A stretch of 64,000 nt of DNA. Origin: Streptomyces sp. GS7. GTDB lineage: Bacteria > Actinomycetota > Actinomycetes > Streptomycetales > Streptomycetaceae. This document shows, one piece after another, positions 16,691 to 24,638 of the stretch. Position numbers and translations under genes: made by a program. The notes beneath the pieces were generated by a model that did no database searches, had not been told where the DNA came from, and was given only the letters and a program-made list of their open reading frames with translations. How positions within the stretch are numbered: position 1 is the stretch's first letter; each line of letters starts with the position of its first letter. The DNA lies in contig NZ_CP047146.1 of the NCBI RefSeq assembly GCF_009834125.1, positions 3,713,501 through 3,777,500 of the forward strand. Reading direction: 5' to 3'.

Positions 16691-16903
16691 GCCACCTCGG
16701 AGGCCCGTTGGCGTGTCCGGCGCTTCCTGCGTCCCTGGAGCCCTGAATCCAGGCAGCCGGACCGACAACGGCACTGAACCGCAGTGACAACGGACTGCAT
16801 CGCACTGCATGTCGGAACGTGGTCGGCGCCGAGGCGGGTTGGGGTCCGGTGGATCTCGTCCGCCGATTCCGCCGCGGGGCGGGGCACCTCGGCGGACGGC
16901 AGG

Positions 16904-16909
16904 TATAAC
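16904..16909 (+). promoter_or_regulatory. -10 element of MarR paralogue 1
   Basis: TATAAC, 7 nt before the ATG at 16917; predicts a leaderless transcript. The sister MarR gene at 27084 has the same TATAAC 6 nt before its ATG. Confidence 0.5.
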
Positions 16910-16916
16910 GGTCCCC

Positions 16917-17471
16917 ATGCCGCATGACGAAACCGCACCGCGGGACGCCGCTCACCAGGCCGCCGAGCTGACCGATCTCGATCAGGAGGCCGAGGAGGTG
17001 ACCGTTGCCGTCATGGCGGCATCGCGTCTTCTGGTCGCCGTCTCGGCGCGCTCCCTCGCGTCGATCGACGACTCGATGACGCTGCCGCAACTACGCGCCC
17101 TGGTGGTGCTGGAGAGCTGCGAACCGCTCAAACTCGCCGCCATGGCGGCCACGTTGGGCGTCAATCCGTCCACCGCGATGCGGATGGTGGTGCGGTTGGA
17201 GGCCGCCGGGCTGGTGGATCGGCGGCCGAACCCCGACAACCGCCGCGAGGTGGTGCTGCGACTCACGGGAGAGGGACGGGCCCTGGTGGAGCGGGTCCTC
17301 GCACACCGGCGGGGCCGGATCCGCGCGCTGGTCTGCCGGCTGCCCGCCGCGCAACGGGCGGTTCTCGTCCCGGCGTTGCGGGCCCTGACGCACGCGGCGG
17401 GGGAGCTGGCCGTGGACCCGTTCGACGAGGTGCGGCGGATAGGCGCTCTGGTCGAGGACCCGCTCGCGTAG
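16917..17471 (+). CDS. MarR-family regulator (paralogue 1, beside the nar operon)
   Basis: 184 residues. The winged helix-turn-helix reads MTLPQLRALVVLESCEP, LKLAAMAATLGVNPSTAMRM, VVRLEAAGLVDRRPNPDNRR, EVVLRLTGEGRALVERV. It is closely similar along its length to the MarR protein encoded at 26563-27084, sharing the recognition helix VNPSTAMRM and the wing NRREVVLRL. The pair brackets narGHJI and the ClC gene. Inferred role: control of the nitrate-respiration block or of the other paralogue. It converges on narI. No Cys or metal-binding signature that would reveal the ligand is obvious. Confidence 0.9.
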   Translation: MPHDETAPRDAAHQAAELTDLDQEAEEVTVAVMAASRLLVAVSARSLASIDDSMTLPQLRALVVLESCEPLKLAAMAATLGVNPSTAMRMVVRLEAAGLVDRRPNPDNRREVVLRLTGEGRALVERVLAHRRGRIRALVCRLPAAQRAVLVPALRALTHAAGELAVDPFDEVRRIGALVEDPLA

Positions 17472-17529
17472 GGCGGGTGGGGCACCCTCTGCAGGGAGAA
17501 GGGGTGGGACGGTGAAGCGGGCTGCCGGG

Positions 17530-18294
17530 TCAGCGTGGCAGGCCGGCGCGCCGGTGCCGTTCGGCGGGCTGCTTCGGGTACGGGCGGGCGGTGGCCGGGT
17601 GCCTGTACGGCGTGGCCCGGGCGTGTGAGCGGTAGACGATGTACGGCCGGACCAGGTAGCCGACGGGCGCGGTGAAGGCGTGCACGAGCCGGCTGAAGGG
17701 CCACAGGGCGAAGAGGGCCATGGCGAGCAGGGCGTGGAGCTGGTAGACGAGCGGGGCATGCGCCATCGCCGGGACGTCGGGGTCCAGTTCGAACAGGCTG
17801 CGGAACCACACGGAGACGCCGAGCCGGTAGTCGTAGGGGTTGGCCACCGAGGAGGCGGTGGCGGTGAGCCCGGCCAGGAGGACCACCGTCAGCAGCGGAT
17901 AGACCACGCGGTCGCTGCGGCTGGTCGCCTGGCGGACCGCCGCCACCCGCAGCCGGCGCCAGAGGAGGACGCCGAGTCCGCCGACGGCCGCGACACCGGC
18001 CGTACCGCCCATGGTGAGGGCGGCGGCGTGGTACGTCGTCTCGCTGACGCGGAGGCGCTGGGTGATCCATTCGGGCACGAGGAGGCCCATGACGTGGCCG
18101 CCGACGACGAAGAGCAGGGAGTAGTGGAAGAGCGGTCCGCCGATGCGCAGCAGCCGGGACTCGTGCAGCTGGCTGGAGCGGGTGGTGAAGCCGAAGCGGT
18201 CGTAGCGGTAGCGCCACAGGGTGCCGGCGACGAGGACGGTCAGGGTCAGGTAGGGCAGGACGCCCCACAGGGCGATCTGTACGTGCGTGGTCAC
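17530..18294 (-). CDS. narI: Respiratory nitrate reductase, gamma subunit (cytochrome b)
   Basis: 254 residues, five membrane segments. It takes electrons from menaquinol and passes them through two b hemes to NarH. The four axial His ligands are present at the same numbering as in the Escherichia coli protein: H57 and H67 in HYSLLFVVGGHVMG, H187 in YQLHALLA, H205 in SRLVHAF. The start is a GTG at 18294 overlapping the narJ stop (GTGA), so it is translated with the rest of the operon. The C-terminal 35 residues are a basic cytoplasmic tail. Confidence 0.97.
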   Translation of the reverse strand: MTTHVQIALWGVLPYLTLTVLVAGTLWRYRYDRFGFTTRSSQLHESRLLRIGGPLFHYSLLFVVGGHVMGLLVPEWITQRLRVSETTYHAAALTMGGTAGVAAVGGLGVLLWRRLRVAAVRQATSRSDRVVYPLLTVVLLAGLTATASSVANPYDYRLGVSVWFRSLFELDPDVPAMAHAPLVYQLHALLAMALFALWPFSRLVHAFTAPVGYLVRPYIVYRSHARATPYRHPATARPYPKQPAERHRRAGLPR

Positions 18295-18881
18295 CGGCGG
18301 ACTCCTTCGTCGCCCAGGGCGTGGTGCATCGGGAAGGGAACGGGGGCGGGGGCGTCCGGTACGGGCGCGGGCGGCGGGGCGGCGGGCAGTGTGCGCTGGA
18401 CGGCGCGCAGGACATGGACGTAGGGGCTGCGGTAGTCGTCGAGCGCCTGGGCGAGGAGGCCCAGGGCGCCGCGGTACTGGTGGAGCAGGGGGGTGCCTGC
18501 CCGGGGGCAGCGGGCGGCGAATTCGAGCAGAGCGGGGAGGAAGTCGGGCAGTTCGCCGGCGTCGGGCTCCCAGCCGGCCGCCCGGTAGTGCGCCTTGAGC
18601 GCGGCCAGGGAGGCGCCGCGGCGGCGGGTGTCGCCGTCGGTGTAGTGCGTGAGATGGAGGGTGCGGCGTCGGCTGCGGTCGAAGGTGGTGACATAGCGCG
18701 CCGCCAGTTCCAGGGGCGGGACCGGCGCCGTCGCGCGGCAGAAGTCGAGCAGCAACTCGCCTTCCGGGCAGTTGAGTCGGGTCAGCGCGGCGGTGACCTC
18801 GGCGGCATGTCGCGGCCAGGCCGGGCCGGGGTACGAGAGGAGCAGGGCCGCGGCCTGGTGCAGGGCCCGATGGCGGATCAC
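18291..18881 (-). CDS. narJ: Nitrate reductase assembly chaperone
   Basis: 196 residues from the GTG at 18881, overlapping the narH stop. It matches the TorD/NarJ chaperone family: ALHQAAALLLSYPGPAWP at the N-terminus, AARYVTTFDRSRRRTLHLTH, YTDGDTRRRG and LPDFLPALLEFAA. Known: NarJ binds apo-NarG, helps insertion of the molybdenum cofactor and the FS0 cluster, and is not part of the final enzyme. The Pro-rich C-terminus (about 165-196) is probably flexible. It overlaps genes on both sides, so stoichiometry is set by coupling. Confidence 0.95.
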   Translation of the reverse strand: MIRHRALHQAAALLLSYPGPAWPRHAAEVTAALTRLNCPEGELLLDFCRATAPVPPLELAARYVTTFDRSRRRTLHLTHYTDGDTRRRGASLAALKAHYRAAGWEPDAGELPDFLPALLEFAARCPRAGTPLLHQYRGALGLLAQALDDYRSPYVHVLRAVQRTLPAAPPPAPVPDAPAPVPFPMHHALGDEGVRR

Positions 18882-20512
18882 CGGGTGCCGTCCGCTGTGC
18901 CGTGGGGCGGGAAGAGCCCGCTCGGGCGCCCGCGGCCGTTCCAGTTCAGCAGGTTGACCCGGCCGCGCAGCCGGCTCGCGGGCGCCTCGGTGGCCCGTGC
19001 CGGCACGGCGTGGAAGGCGTCCGGGTCGTACATGCCCGGACCGCCGTGCCCGTCGAGGCTGCACCCGCCGCCGGCGTCGTCCGGGCCCGCTTCGGTGGTG
19101 TAGCCGGTGGGAATGACGTACCGCTCCTCGTACTTGGCGAGTGCCAGCAGCCGGTACATGGCCTCGATGGAGTGGTCGTCCATCCCGACACCGCGGGCGA
19201 TGGCCGGGTCTCGTTCTTCGCCGAGGTTGATGCGGCGCATGTGCGCGCGCATCGCAGCCAGCCGGCACAGCGCGGCCTCGACCGGTCCGCGGTCCCCGGC
19301 GGTGAAGAGCCCGGCCAGGTAGTCGAGGGGGATGCGCAGTGTGTCGATGGCGCCGAAGAGGTTGGCCGGGTCCTCGCCGTCGTGGCCGCTGCGGGTCAGT
19401 GCGTCGACCACGGGGGAGAGCGGGGGGACGTACCAGACCATGGGCAGGGTGCGGTACTCGGGATGGAGGGGCAGTGCGACCCGGTAGCGGGTGATGAGGT
19501 CGCGCACGGGGGAGTGGCGGGCGGCGGTGATCCAGTCGTGCGGGATGCCCGACTCCTCGGCGGCGCGGACGACTTCGGGGTCGTCGGGGTCGAGGAAGCA
19601 GCCGAGCTGGGCCTCGTAGAGGTCCCGCTCGTCGGGGACCGCGGCGGCCTCGCCGGCCCTGTCGGCGTCGTAGAGGATGACGCCGAGGTAGCGCAGCCGG
19701 CCGACGCAGGTCTCCGAGCAGACGGTGGGCTCGCCCGCCTCGATGCGCGGGTAGCACAGGGTGCACTTCTCGGCCTTGCCGGTGCTGTGGTTGAAGTACA
19801 CCTTCTTGTACGGGCAGCCGCTGACGCACATCCGCCAGCCGCGGCAGCGGTCCTGGTCGACCAGGACGATGCCGTCCTCGATGCGCTTGTAGAGGGCGCC
19901 GGACGGGCAGACCGCGACACAGGCCGGGTTCAGGCAGTGCTCGCAGATCCGCGGCAGGTAGAACATGAACGCCTGCTCGTACTCCAGCTTGACCTGGTCG
20001 TTCAGGCGGCGCAGCACGGGGTCGCCGGCCAGGTGCTCGGGGCCGCCGCCGAGGTCGTCGTCCCAGTTGGGGCCCCAGGTCACCGCGGTGGGCCGGCCGT
20101 CGATCAGCGAGCGGGGGCGGGCGGTCGGCAGGTCGTCGCCCAGTGGCGCGGAGATCAGCGTCTCGTAGTCGTAGGTCCAGGGCTCGTAGTAGTCGTCGAG
20201 CGAGGGGAGTTCGGGGTTGGCGAAGAGCCGGGCCAGGCGGCGGGCCCGGCCACCGGTGCGTGGGACGAGGCGGCCCCGGCCGTCGAGGCGCCAGCCGCCC
20301 CGCCACTTGTCCTGGTCCTCGTGGCCGCGGGGGTAGCCCTGGCCGGGGCGGGTCTCGACGTTGTTGAACCACGCGTACTCGGTGCCCTGCCGGTTGGTCC
20401 AGGTCTGTTTGCAGGTGACCGAGCAGGTGTGGCAGCCGATGCACTTGTCGAGGTTCATGACCATCGCGATCTGCGCCATGCAGCGCCCGATGGTGGTGGT
20501 GCGACGGGGCAT
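18878..20512 (-). CDS. narH: Respiratory nitrate reductase, beta (iron-sulfur) subunit
   Basis: 544 residues. It carries the four iron-sulfur cluster motifs: CIGCHTCSVTCKQTW near residue 24, CEHCLNPACVAVCPSGALYK near 190, CRGWRMCVSGCPYKK with the Trp that marks a 3Fe-4S cluster, and CTLCYPRIEAG with CSETCVG. It relays electrons from NarI to NarG. One nucleotide separates it from the narG stop, and a GGAG lies in the narG end 9 nt before the ATG. The C-terminal 60 residues are Gly/Pro-rich and longer than needed for the core fold. Confidence 0.97.
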   Translation of the reverse strand: MPRRTTTIGRCMAQIAMVMNLDKCIGCHTCSVTCKQTWTNRQGTEYAWFNNVETRPGQGYPRGHEDQDKWRGGWRLDGRGRLVPRTGGRARRLARLFANPELPSLDDYYEPWTYDYETLISAPLGDDLPTARPRSLIDGRPTAVTWGPNWDDDLGGGPEHLAGDPVLRRLNDQVKLEYEQAFMFYLPRICEHCLNPACVAVCPSGALYKRIEDGIVLVDQDRCRGWRMCVSGCPYKKVYFNHSTGKAEKCTLCYPRIEAGEPTVCSETCVGRLRYLGVILYDADRAGEAAAVPDERDLYEAQLGCFLDPDDPEVVRAAEESGIPHDWITAARHSPVRDLITRYRVALPLHPEYRTLPMVWYVPPLSPVVDALTRSGHDGEDPANLFGAIDTLRIPLDYLAGLFTAGDRGPVEAALCRLAAMRAHMRRINLGEERDPAIARGVGMDDHSIEAMYRLLALAKYEERYVIPTGYTTEAGPDDAGGGCSLDGHGGPGMYDPDAFHAVPARATEAPASRLRGRVNLLNWNGRGRPSGLFPPHGTADGTR

Positions 20513-20513
20513 G

Positions 20514-23500
20514 TCAGTACTCCACGTGCTGGGTGCGCCGGCGGATCACGGTGACGGCGTCCCGCTGATTGCCGGTGGGCCCGTAGTAGTTGGGGGCGAA
20601 GGACAGCTGTCCGTAGCCGCCGATGAGGTGGGTGGGCTTGATCAGCAGGCGGGTCAGGGCGTTGTGCACCCCGCCCCGGCGGCCGGTCGCCTGGGTGCGC
20701 GGGACGTTCACCAGGCGTTCCTGGACGTGGTACATGAACACCGTGCCGGGCGGCATACGGTGCGAGACCACGGCTCGTGCGGTCACCACGCCGTTGGGGT
20801 TGACCGCCTCGATCCAGTCGTTGTCCGCGGCCCCGATGGCCTCGGCGTCGGCCACGCTCATCCAGATGACCGGCCCGCCGCGGGCCAGGGTCTGCATGAG
20901 GAGGTTCTCCTGGTACTCGGAGTGGATCGACCACTTCGAGTGCGGCGTGAGATAGCGGACGGTCACCGAACGGGCGCCGTCGTCGGCCGGGGTGGCGCCC
21001 TGTACCGCCGTCATGTCCAACGGAGGCCGGTAGACCGGGAGTTGTTCGCCGAGTTCGGCCATCCAGTCGTGGTCGAGATAGAAGTGCTGGCGCCCGGTGA
21101 GGGTGTGCCAGGGCTTGCGGTGCTCGGTGTTGACGGTGAAGGGGGCGTAGCGGCGGTCCGGGGCCTCCTTGCCGGACCATTCGAAGCTGGTGCCGACCTG
21201 TACGGGCCGGTCCTGGGTGTCGGAGAAGACCACCCGGCGCTCGCGGACCGATTCGGCGAGCGCGGCGAAGCCGGCGCCGGGCCCGCAGCGCTCGGCGAGC
21301 CGGTCGAACCCCTCGGCCGCCAGGCGCCCGTTGGTGGTGCCGGACAGCGCCAGGATGGCCTCGCACAGTTTCACATCGGTGTCCAGGAGCGGCCGGCCGT
21401 GGGCGGGCCCGGTCGCGACGGTGCCGCAGCGCTCGGCGAGCCAGCGGGCCTCCGGCACGGGGTGGACGGTGATGCCCTTGACCGTCATGCCGTGTTCCTC
21501 GGCGAGCGGGCCGAACGCCGCCAGCTTCTCGGCGACGGCGGTGTAGTCCCGCTTGACGACGGCGAAGTGGGGAAGGTTGCCGCCCGGCTCCGGGGGCGCG
21601 CCGTCCCGCCAGTCCCGGACGGTGCCGCCGGGCTGCGCGGTCTCCCCCGGGGTGTCGTGCTGCGGCGGCGCGGCCACCAGGTCGTATGTGGTCTCCAGCC
21701 GGTCCGCCGCCAACTCGCTGAATTTCTCCGCGAGTCCGTGGAAGATCTCGAAGTCGGTGCGCGACTGCCAGGGCGGGCTGATCGCGGGGGAGAAGGCGTG
21801 CACATAGGGGTGCATGTCCGTGCTGGACAGGTCGTGCTTCTCGTACCAGGTGGCGGCGGGCAGCACGAGGTCGGCCATCAGTGTGGTCGAGGTCATCCGG
21901 AAGTCCAGGGCCAGCAGCAGGTCCAGCTTGCCGCGCGGCGCCTCGTCGTGCCAGGTGAGATCGTGCGGCCGGCTCCCGTCCGGCGCCTCCTGCGCACGCG
22001 CGTTGTCGCTCGCCCCCAGCAGATGGCGCAGGAAGAACTCGTTGCCCTTCGCCGAGGAGCCGATCAGGTTGGCCCGCCACACGGTGAGCACCCGCGGCCA
22101 GTTGGCCGGGGCGTCGGGGTCCTCGAAGGCGAACGCCAGTCGTCCCGCGGTGAGTTCGGCGGCCACCCACTCGCCGGGCTCGTGCCCCGACGCGTGCACC
22201 CGCCGGCCGAGGTCGAGCGGGTTGGCGGTGAACGTGGGGGCGGACGGCATCCACCCCAGCCGCATCGACTGGGCGACGAGGTCGGCGGTGTGCCGGCCGG
22301 TGAGCGCGCCGCGGGCGGTCGGCGCGGCCAGTGTGCCGGCATCCTGCGCGTCGTACCGCCACTGGTCGGTGTGCAGATACCAGTAGGGGGTGCCGGCCAC
22401 CTGCCGTGACGGGCGCACCCAGTCCGCGGCGGACTGCAACTGCTGCCAGCCGGCGTACGGGCGGACCTTCTCCTGGCCTACGTAGTGGGCCCAGCCGCCG
22501 CCGTTGACGCCCTGGCAGCCGGTGAGCAGGAGCAGGGTCAGGAAGGAACGGTAGATGGTGTCGGAGTGGAACCAGTGGTTGGTCCCCGCCCCCATGACGA
22601 TCATGCAGCGCCCGCGGGTCTTCTCCGCCGTGTGCGCGAACTCCCGCGCCGCGCGCACCACCGCGCCCGTGGGAACCGAGGTGATCGTCTCCTGCCAGGC
22701 AGGGGTGTACGGATGCGCCGCGTCGTCGTAGCCCTCGGGCCAGTCGCCCGGCAGCCCGGGGCGGCGGACGCCGTACTGGGCCAGGAGCAGGTCGAAGACG
22801 GTGGTCACCCGGCGCCCGCCGATCTCCCGCACCGGGACCCCGCGTAGCAGGGCGCCGGTGTCGTCGAAGCGCGGCAGCAGTACGCGGGCGCAGTCCCCGC
22901 CCTCCCGGAGAAAGGTCAGGGCGGGCTCCACCCCGTTCAGGTCCAGGTTCCAGCGGCCCAGCCCGCCCTTGGACCAGCGGTCGCCGAGGGTGCCGTTGGG
23001 CACGACGGGCCGTTCGGAGGCGGCGTCGAGCAGCACCGGCTTCCAGGACGCCGCCGCCCCGTCGTCCGGATCCAGTCCCAGATCCGCCGCGGTCAGGAAC
23101 TTCCCCGGTACCAACTCCCCGTCCTGCTCGGTGAGTTCGACCAGGAACGGCAGATCGGTGAACTGCTTGACGTACTCGGTGAAGTACGGGACCTGGCGCC
23201 GCACGAAGCACTCGGTGAGGATCACCTGCCCCATGGCCATCGCCAGCGCACCGTCGGTGCCGGGGTGCGGATGCAGCCACTCGTCCGCGAACTTGGTCGC
23301 GTCCGCGTAGTCCGGGGAGACCACCACCACCTTCTGGCCCCGGTAGCGGGCCTCGGCCATCCAGTGCGCGTCCGGGGTGCGGGTCACCGGAACGTTCGAC
23401 CCCCACAGCATCAGGTAGGCCGCGTCCCACCAGTCGCCGGACTCCGGTACGTCCGTCTGGTCGCCGAAGACCTGCGGTGAGGCGATGGGCAGGTCCGCGT

Positions 23501-24212
23501 ACCAGTCGTAGAAGGAGAGCATCGGCGCGCCGATCAGCGACATGAAGCGCGCTCCGACGGCGTGCGAGGCCATCGACATGGCGGGGATCGGGGAGAAGCC
23601 GGCGACCCGGTCCGGGCCGTACGCCGCGATGGTGTGGACATGGGCGGCGGCGGCGACCTCCAGCGCCTCCTCCCAGCCGATCCGCACCAGGCCGCCCTTG
23701 CCGCGGGCCGACTGGTAGCGGCGCCGCTTGGCGGGGTCGCCGGTGATCTCGGCCCAGGCGGCCACCGGGTCGCCCAGCCGGTCGCGCGCCTCGCGGTAGA
23801 GCTCCAGGAGGACCCCGCGCACATGCGGGTAGCGCACCCGGGTCGGCGAGTAGGTGTACCAGGAGAACGAGGCGCCCCGCGGGCAGCCGCGCGGCTCGTA
23901 TTCCGGCCGGTCCGGGCCCACCGACGGGTAGTCCGTCTCCTGCGTCTCCCAGGTGATCACGCCGTCCTTGACGTACACCTTCCACGAGCAGGAACCGGTG
24001 CAGTTCACCCCGTGCGTGGAGCGCACGACGCGGTCGTGCGCCCAGCGCTCGCGGTAGGGGGCGTCGTTGACGCTCTGATCGGTGCGGTACACGGCCCGCA
24101 GGTCGGGGGTCGTCACCGACCGCCGCAGTGTCGTTCCGGCCCGCAGCAGCTGCTCCGCGGCCACCGCCGCGACACGTTCCGCTTCCTTACGGGCACCGCG
24201 TCCTACCACCAC
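20514..24212 (-). CDS. narG: Respiratory nitrate reductase, alpha (molybdenum) subunit
   Basis: 1232 residues, the usual length. The start is the GTG at 24212, five nt after AAAGGAG; the open frame continues upstream but has no such site. The FS0 ligands are in place (H67, C71, C75 in THGVNCTGSCSW and C110 in RGCPRGASFSW). The Mo-bis-PGD domain follows, with PAMSMASHAVGARFMSLIG, LMLWGSNVPVTRTPDAH and the late cofactor-binding NPNGVVTARAVVSHRMPPG. It reduces nitrate to nitrite at the cytoplasmic face. First gene of a tightly packed narGHJI operon. No narK transporter is present in the window. Confidence 0.97.
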   Translation of the reverse strand: MVVGRGARKEAERVAAVAAEQLLRAGTTLRRSVTTPDLRAVYRTDQSVNDAPYRERWAHDRVVRSTHGVNCTGSCSWKVYVKDGVITWETQETDYPSVGPDRPEYEPRGCPRGASFSWYTYSPTRVRYPHVRGVLLELYREARDRLGDPVAAWAEITGDPAKRRRYQSARGKGGLVRIGWEEALEVAAAAHVHTIAAYGPDRVAGFSPIPAMSMASHAVGARFMSLIGAPMLSFYDWYADLPIASPQVFGDQTDVPESGDWWDAAYLMLWGSNVPVTRTPDAHWMAEARYRGQKVVVVSPDYADATKFADEWLHPHPGTDGALAMAMGQVILTECFVRRQVPYFTEYVKQFTDLPFLVELTEQDGELVPGKFLTAADLGLDPDDGAAASWKPVLLDAASERPVVPNGTLGDRWSKGGLGRWNLDLNGVEPALTFLREGGDCARVLLPRFDDTGALLRGVPVREIGGRRVTTVFDLLLAQYGVRRPGLPGDWPEGYDDAAHPYTPAWQETITSVPTGAVVRAAREFAHTAEKTRGRCMIVMGAGTNHWFHSDTIYRSFLTLLLLTGCQGVNGGGWAHYVGQEKVRPYAGWQQLQSAADWVRPSRQVAGTPYWYLHTDQWRYDAQDAGTLAAPTARGALTGRHTADLVAQSMRLGWMPSAPTFTANPLDLGRRVHASGHEPGEWVAAELTAGRLAFAFEDPDAPANWPRVLTVWRANLIGSSAKGNEFFLRHLLGASDNARAQEAPDGSRPHDLTWHDEAPRGKLDLLLALDFRMTSTTLMADLVLPAATWYEKHDLSSTDMHPYVHAFSPAISPPWQSRTDFEIFHGLAEKFSELAADRLETTYDLVAAPPQHDTPGETAQPGGTVRDWRDGAPPEPGGNLPHFAVVKRDYTAVAEKLAAFGPLAEEHGMTVKGITVHPVPEARWLAERCGTVATGPAHGRPLLDTDVKLCEAILALSGTTNGRLAAEGFDRLAERCGPGAGFAALAESVRERRVVFSDTQDRPVQVGTSFEWSGKEAPDRRYAPFTVNTEHRKPWHTLTGRQHFYLDHDWMAELGEQLPVYRPPLDMTAVQGATPADDGARSVTVRYLTPHSKWSIHSEYQENLLMQTLARGGPVIWMSVADAEAIGAADNDWIEAVNPNGVVTARAVVSHRMPPGTVFMYHVQERLVNVPRTQATGRRGGVHNALTRLLIKPTHLIGGYGQLSFAPNYYGPTGNQRDAVTVIRRRTQHVEY

Positions 24213-24373
24213 CGTTGCTCCTTTCACGGTATGCGGGTAGCGGCGCCGACCGCACGGGCCCCCGTGCCGTGGCGGTCGCGTTCCACTGCGACCAGCTTCA
24301 CCACGCCGTGCCGTCAAGAGCGCACCGTCACGGCAGAGTTGATGAACGTTGTACGTAGTTTTTCTTGCTCTTT

Positions 24374-24384
24374 GCAATACTTGC
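24374..24384. promoter_or_regulatory. Motif GCAA-tac-TTGC in the narG upstream region
   Basis: A short palindrome about 162 nt upstream of the narG start, in an AT-rich patch. It contains the 9-mer GCAATACTT, which recurs in the second palindrome at 24545. The 24213-24638 gap holds no gene. Confidence 0.4.
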
Positions 24385-24533
24385 CATGGGCATGCACTTC
24401 GGGTCGGTGAGGGGGTGTCAGATTCCGGCCATGCACCCGGCGGGGCGCGTGCCGGCGCGCTCCGGTACGCGCCGTCCGCCCTCCGGAGCCATCCGGCGAT
24501 CCGTCCGCGTGCCGGACGCCGCCTCGCCCGGAC

Positions 24534-24550
24534 TATTGCGTACTGCAATA
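24534..24550. promoter_or_regulatory. 17-bp palindrome upstream of the ClC gene
   Basis: TATTGC-gtact-GCAATA, perfect 6-bp arms, about 90 nt before the ClC start. It shares GCAATACTT with the site at 24374, so one regulator may act at both ends of the divergent narG/ClC region. Confidence 0.5.
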
Positions 24551-24638
24551 CTTTCACTATGGAAAACATACGGACATGCCCGTGGCCGGGCGGCCGAGCA
24601 GGTCTGACAGATGCCCCGCGAGCCGGCGGAGGGCTGCG

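Noticed and set aside
18902..20554. Long plus-strand frame opposite narH
   Set aside because: Antisense to narH with its complete iron-sulfur motifs; no plausible protein content.
20361..22409. Long plus-strand frame opposite narG
   Set aside because: Antisense to narG; shadow of the codon pattern.
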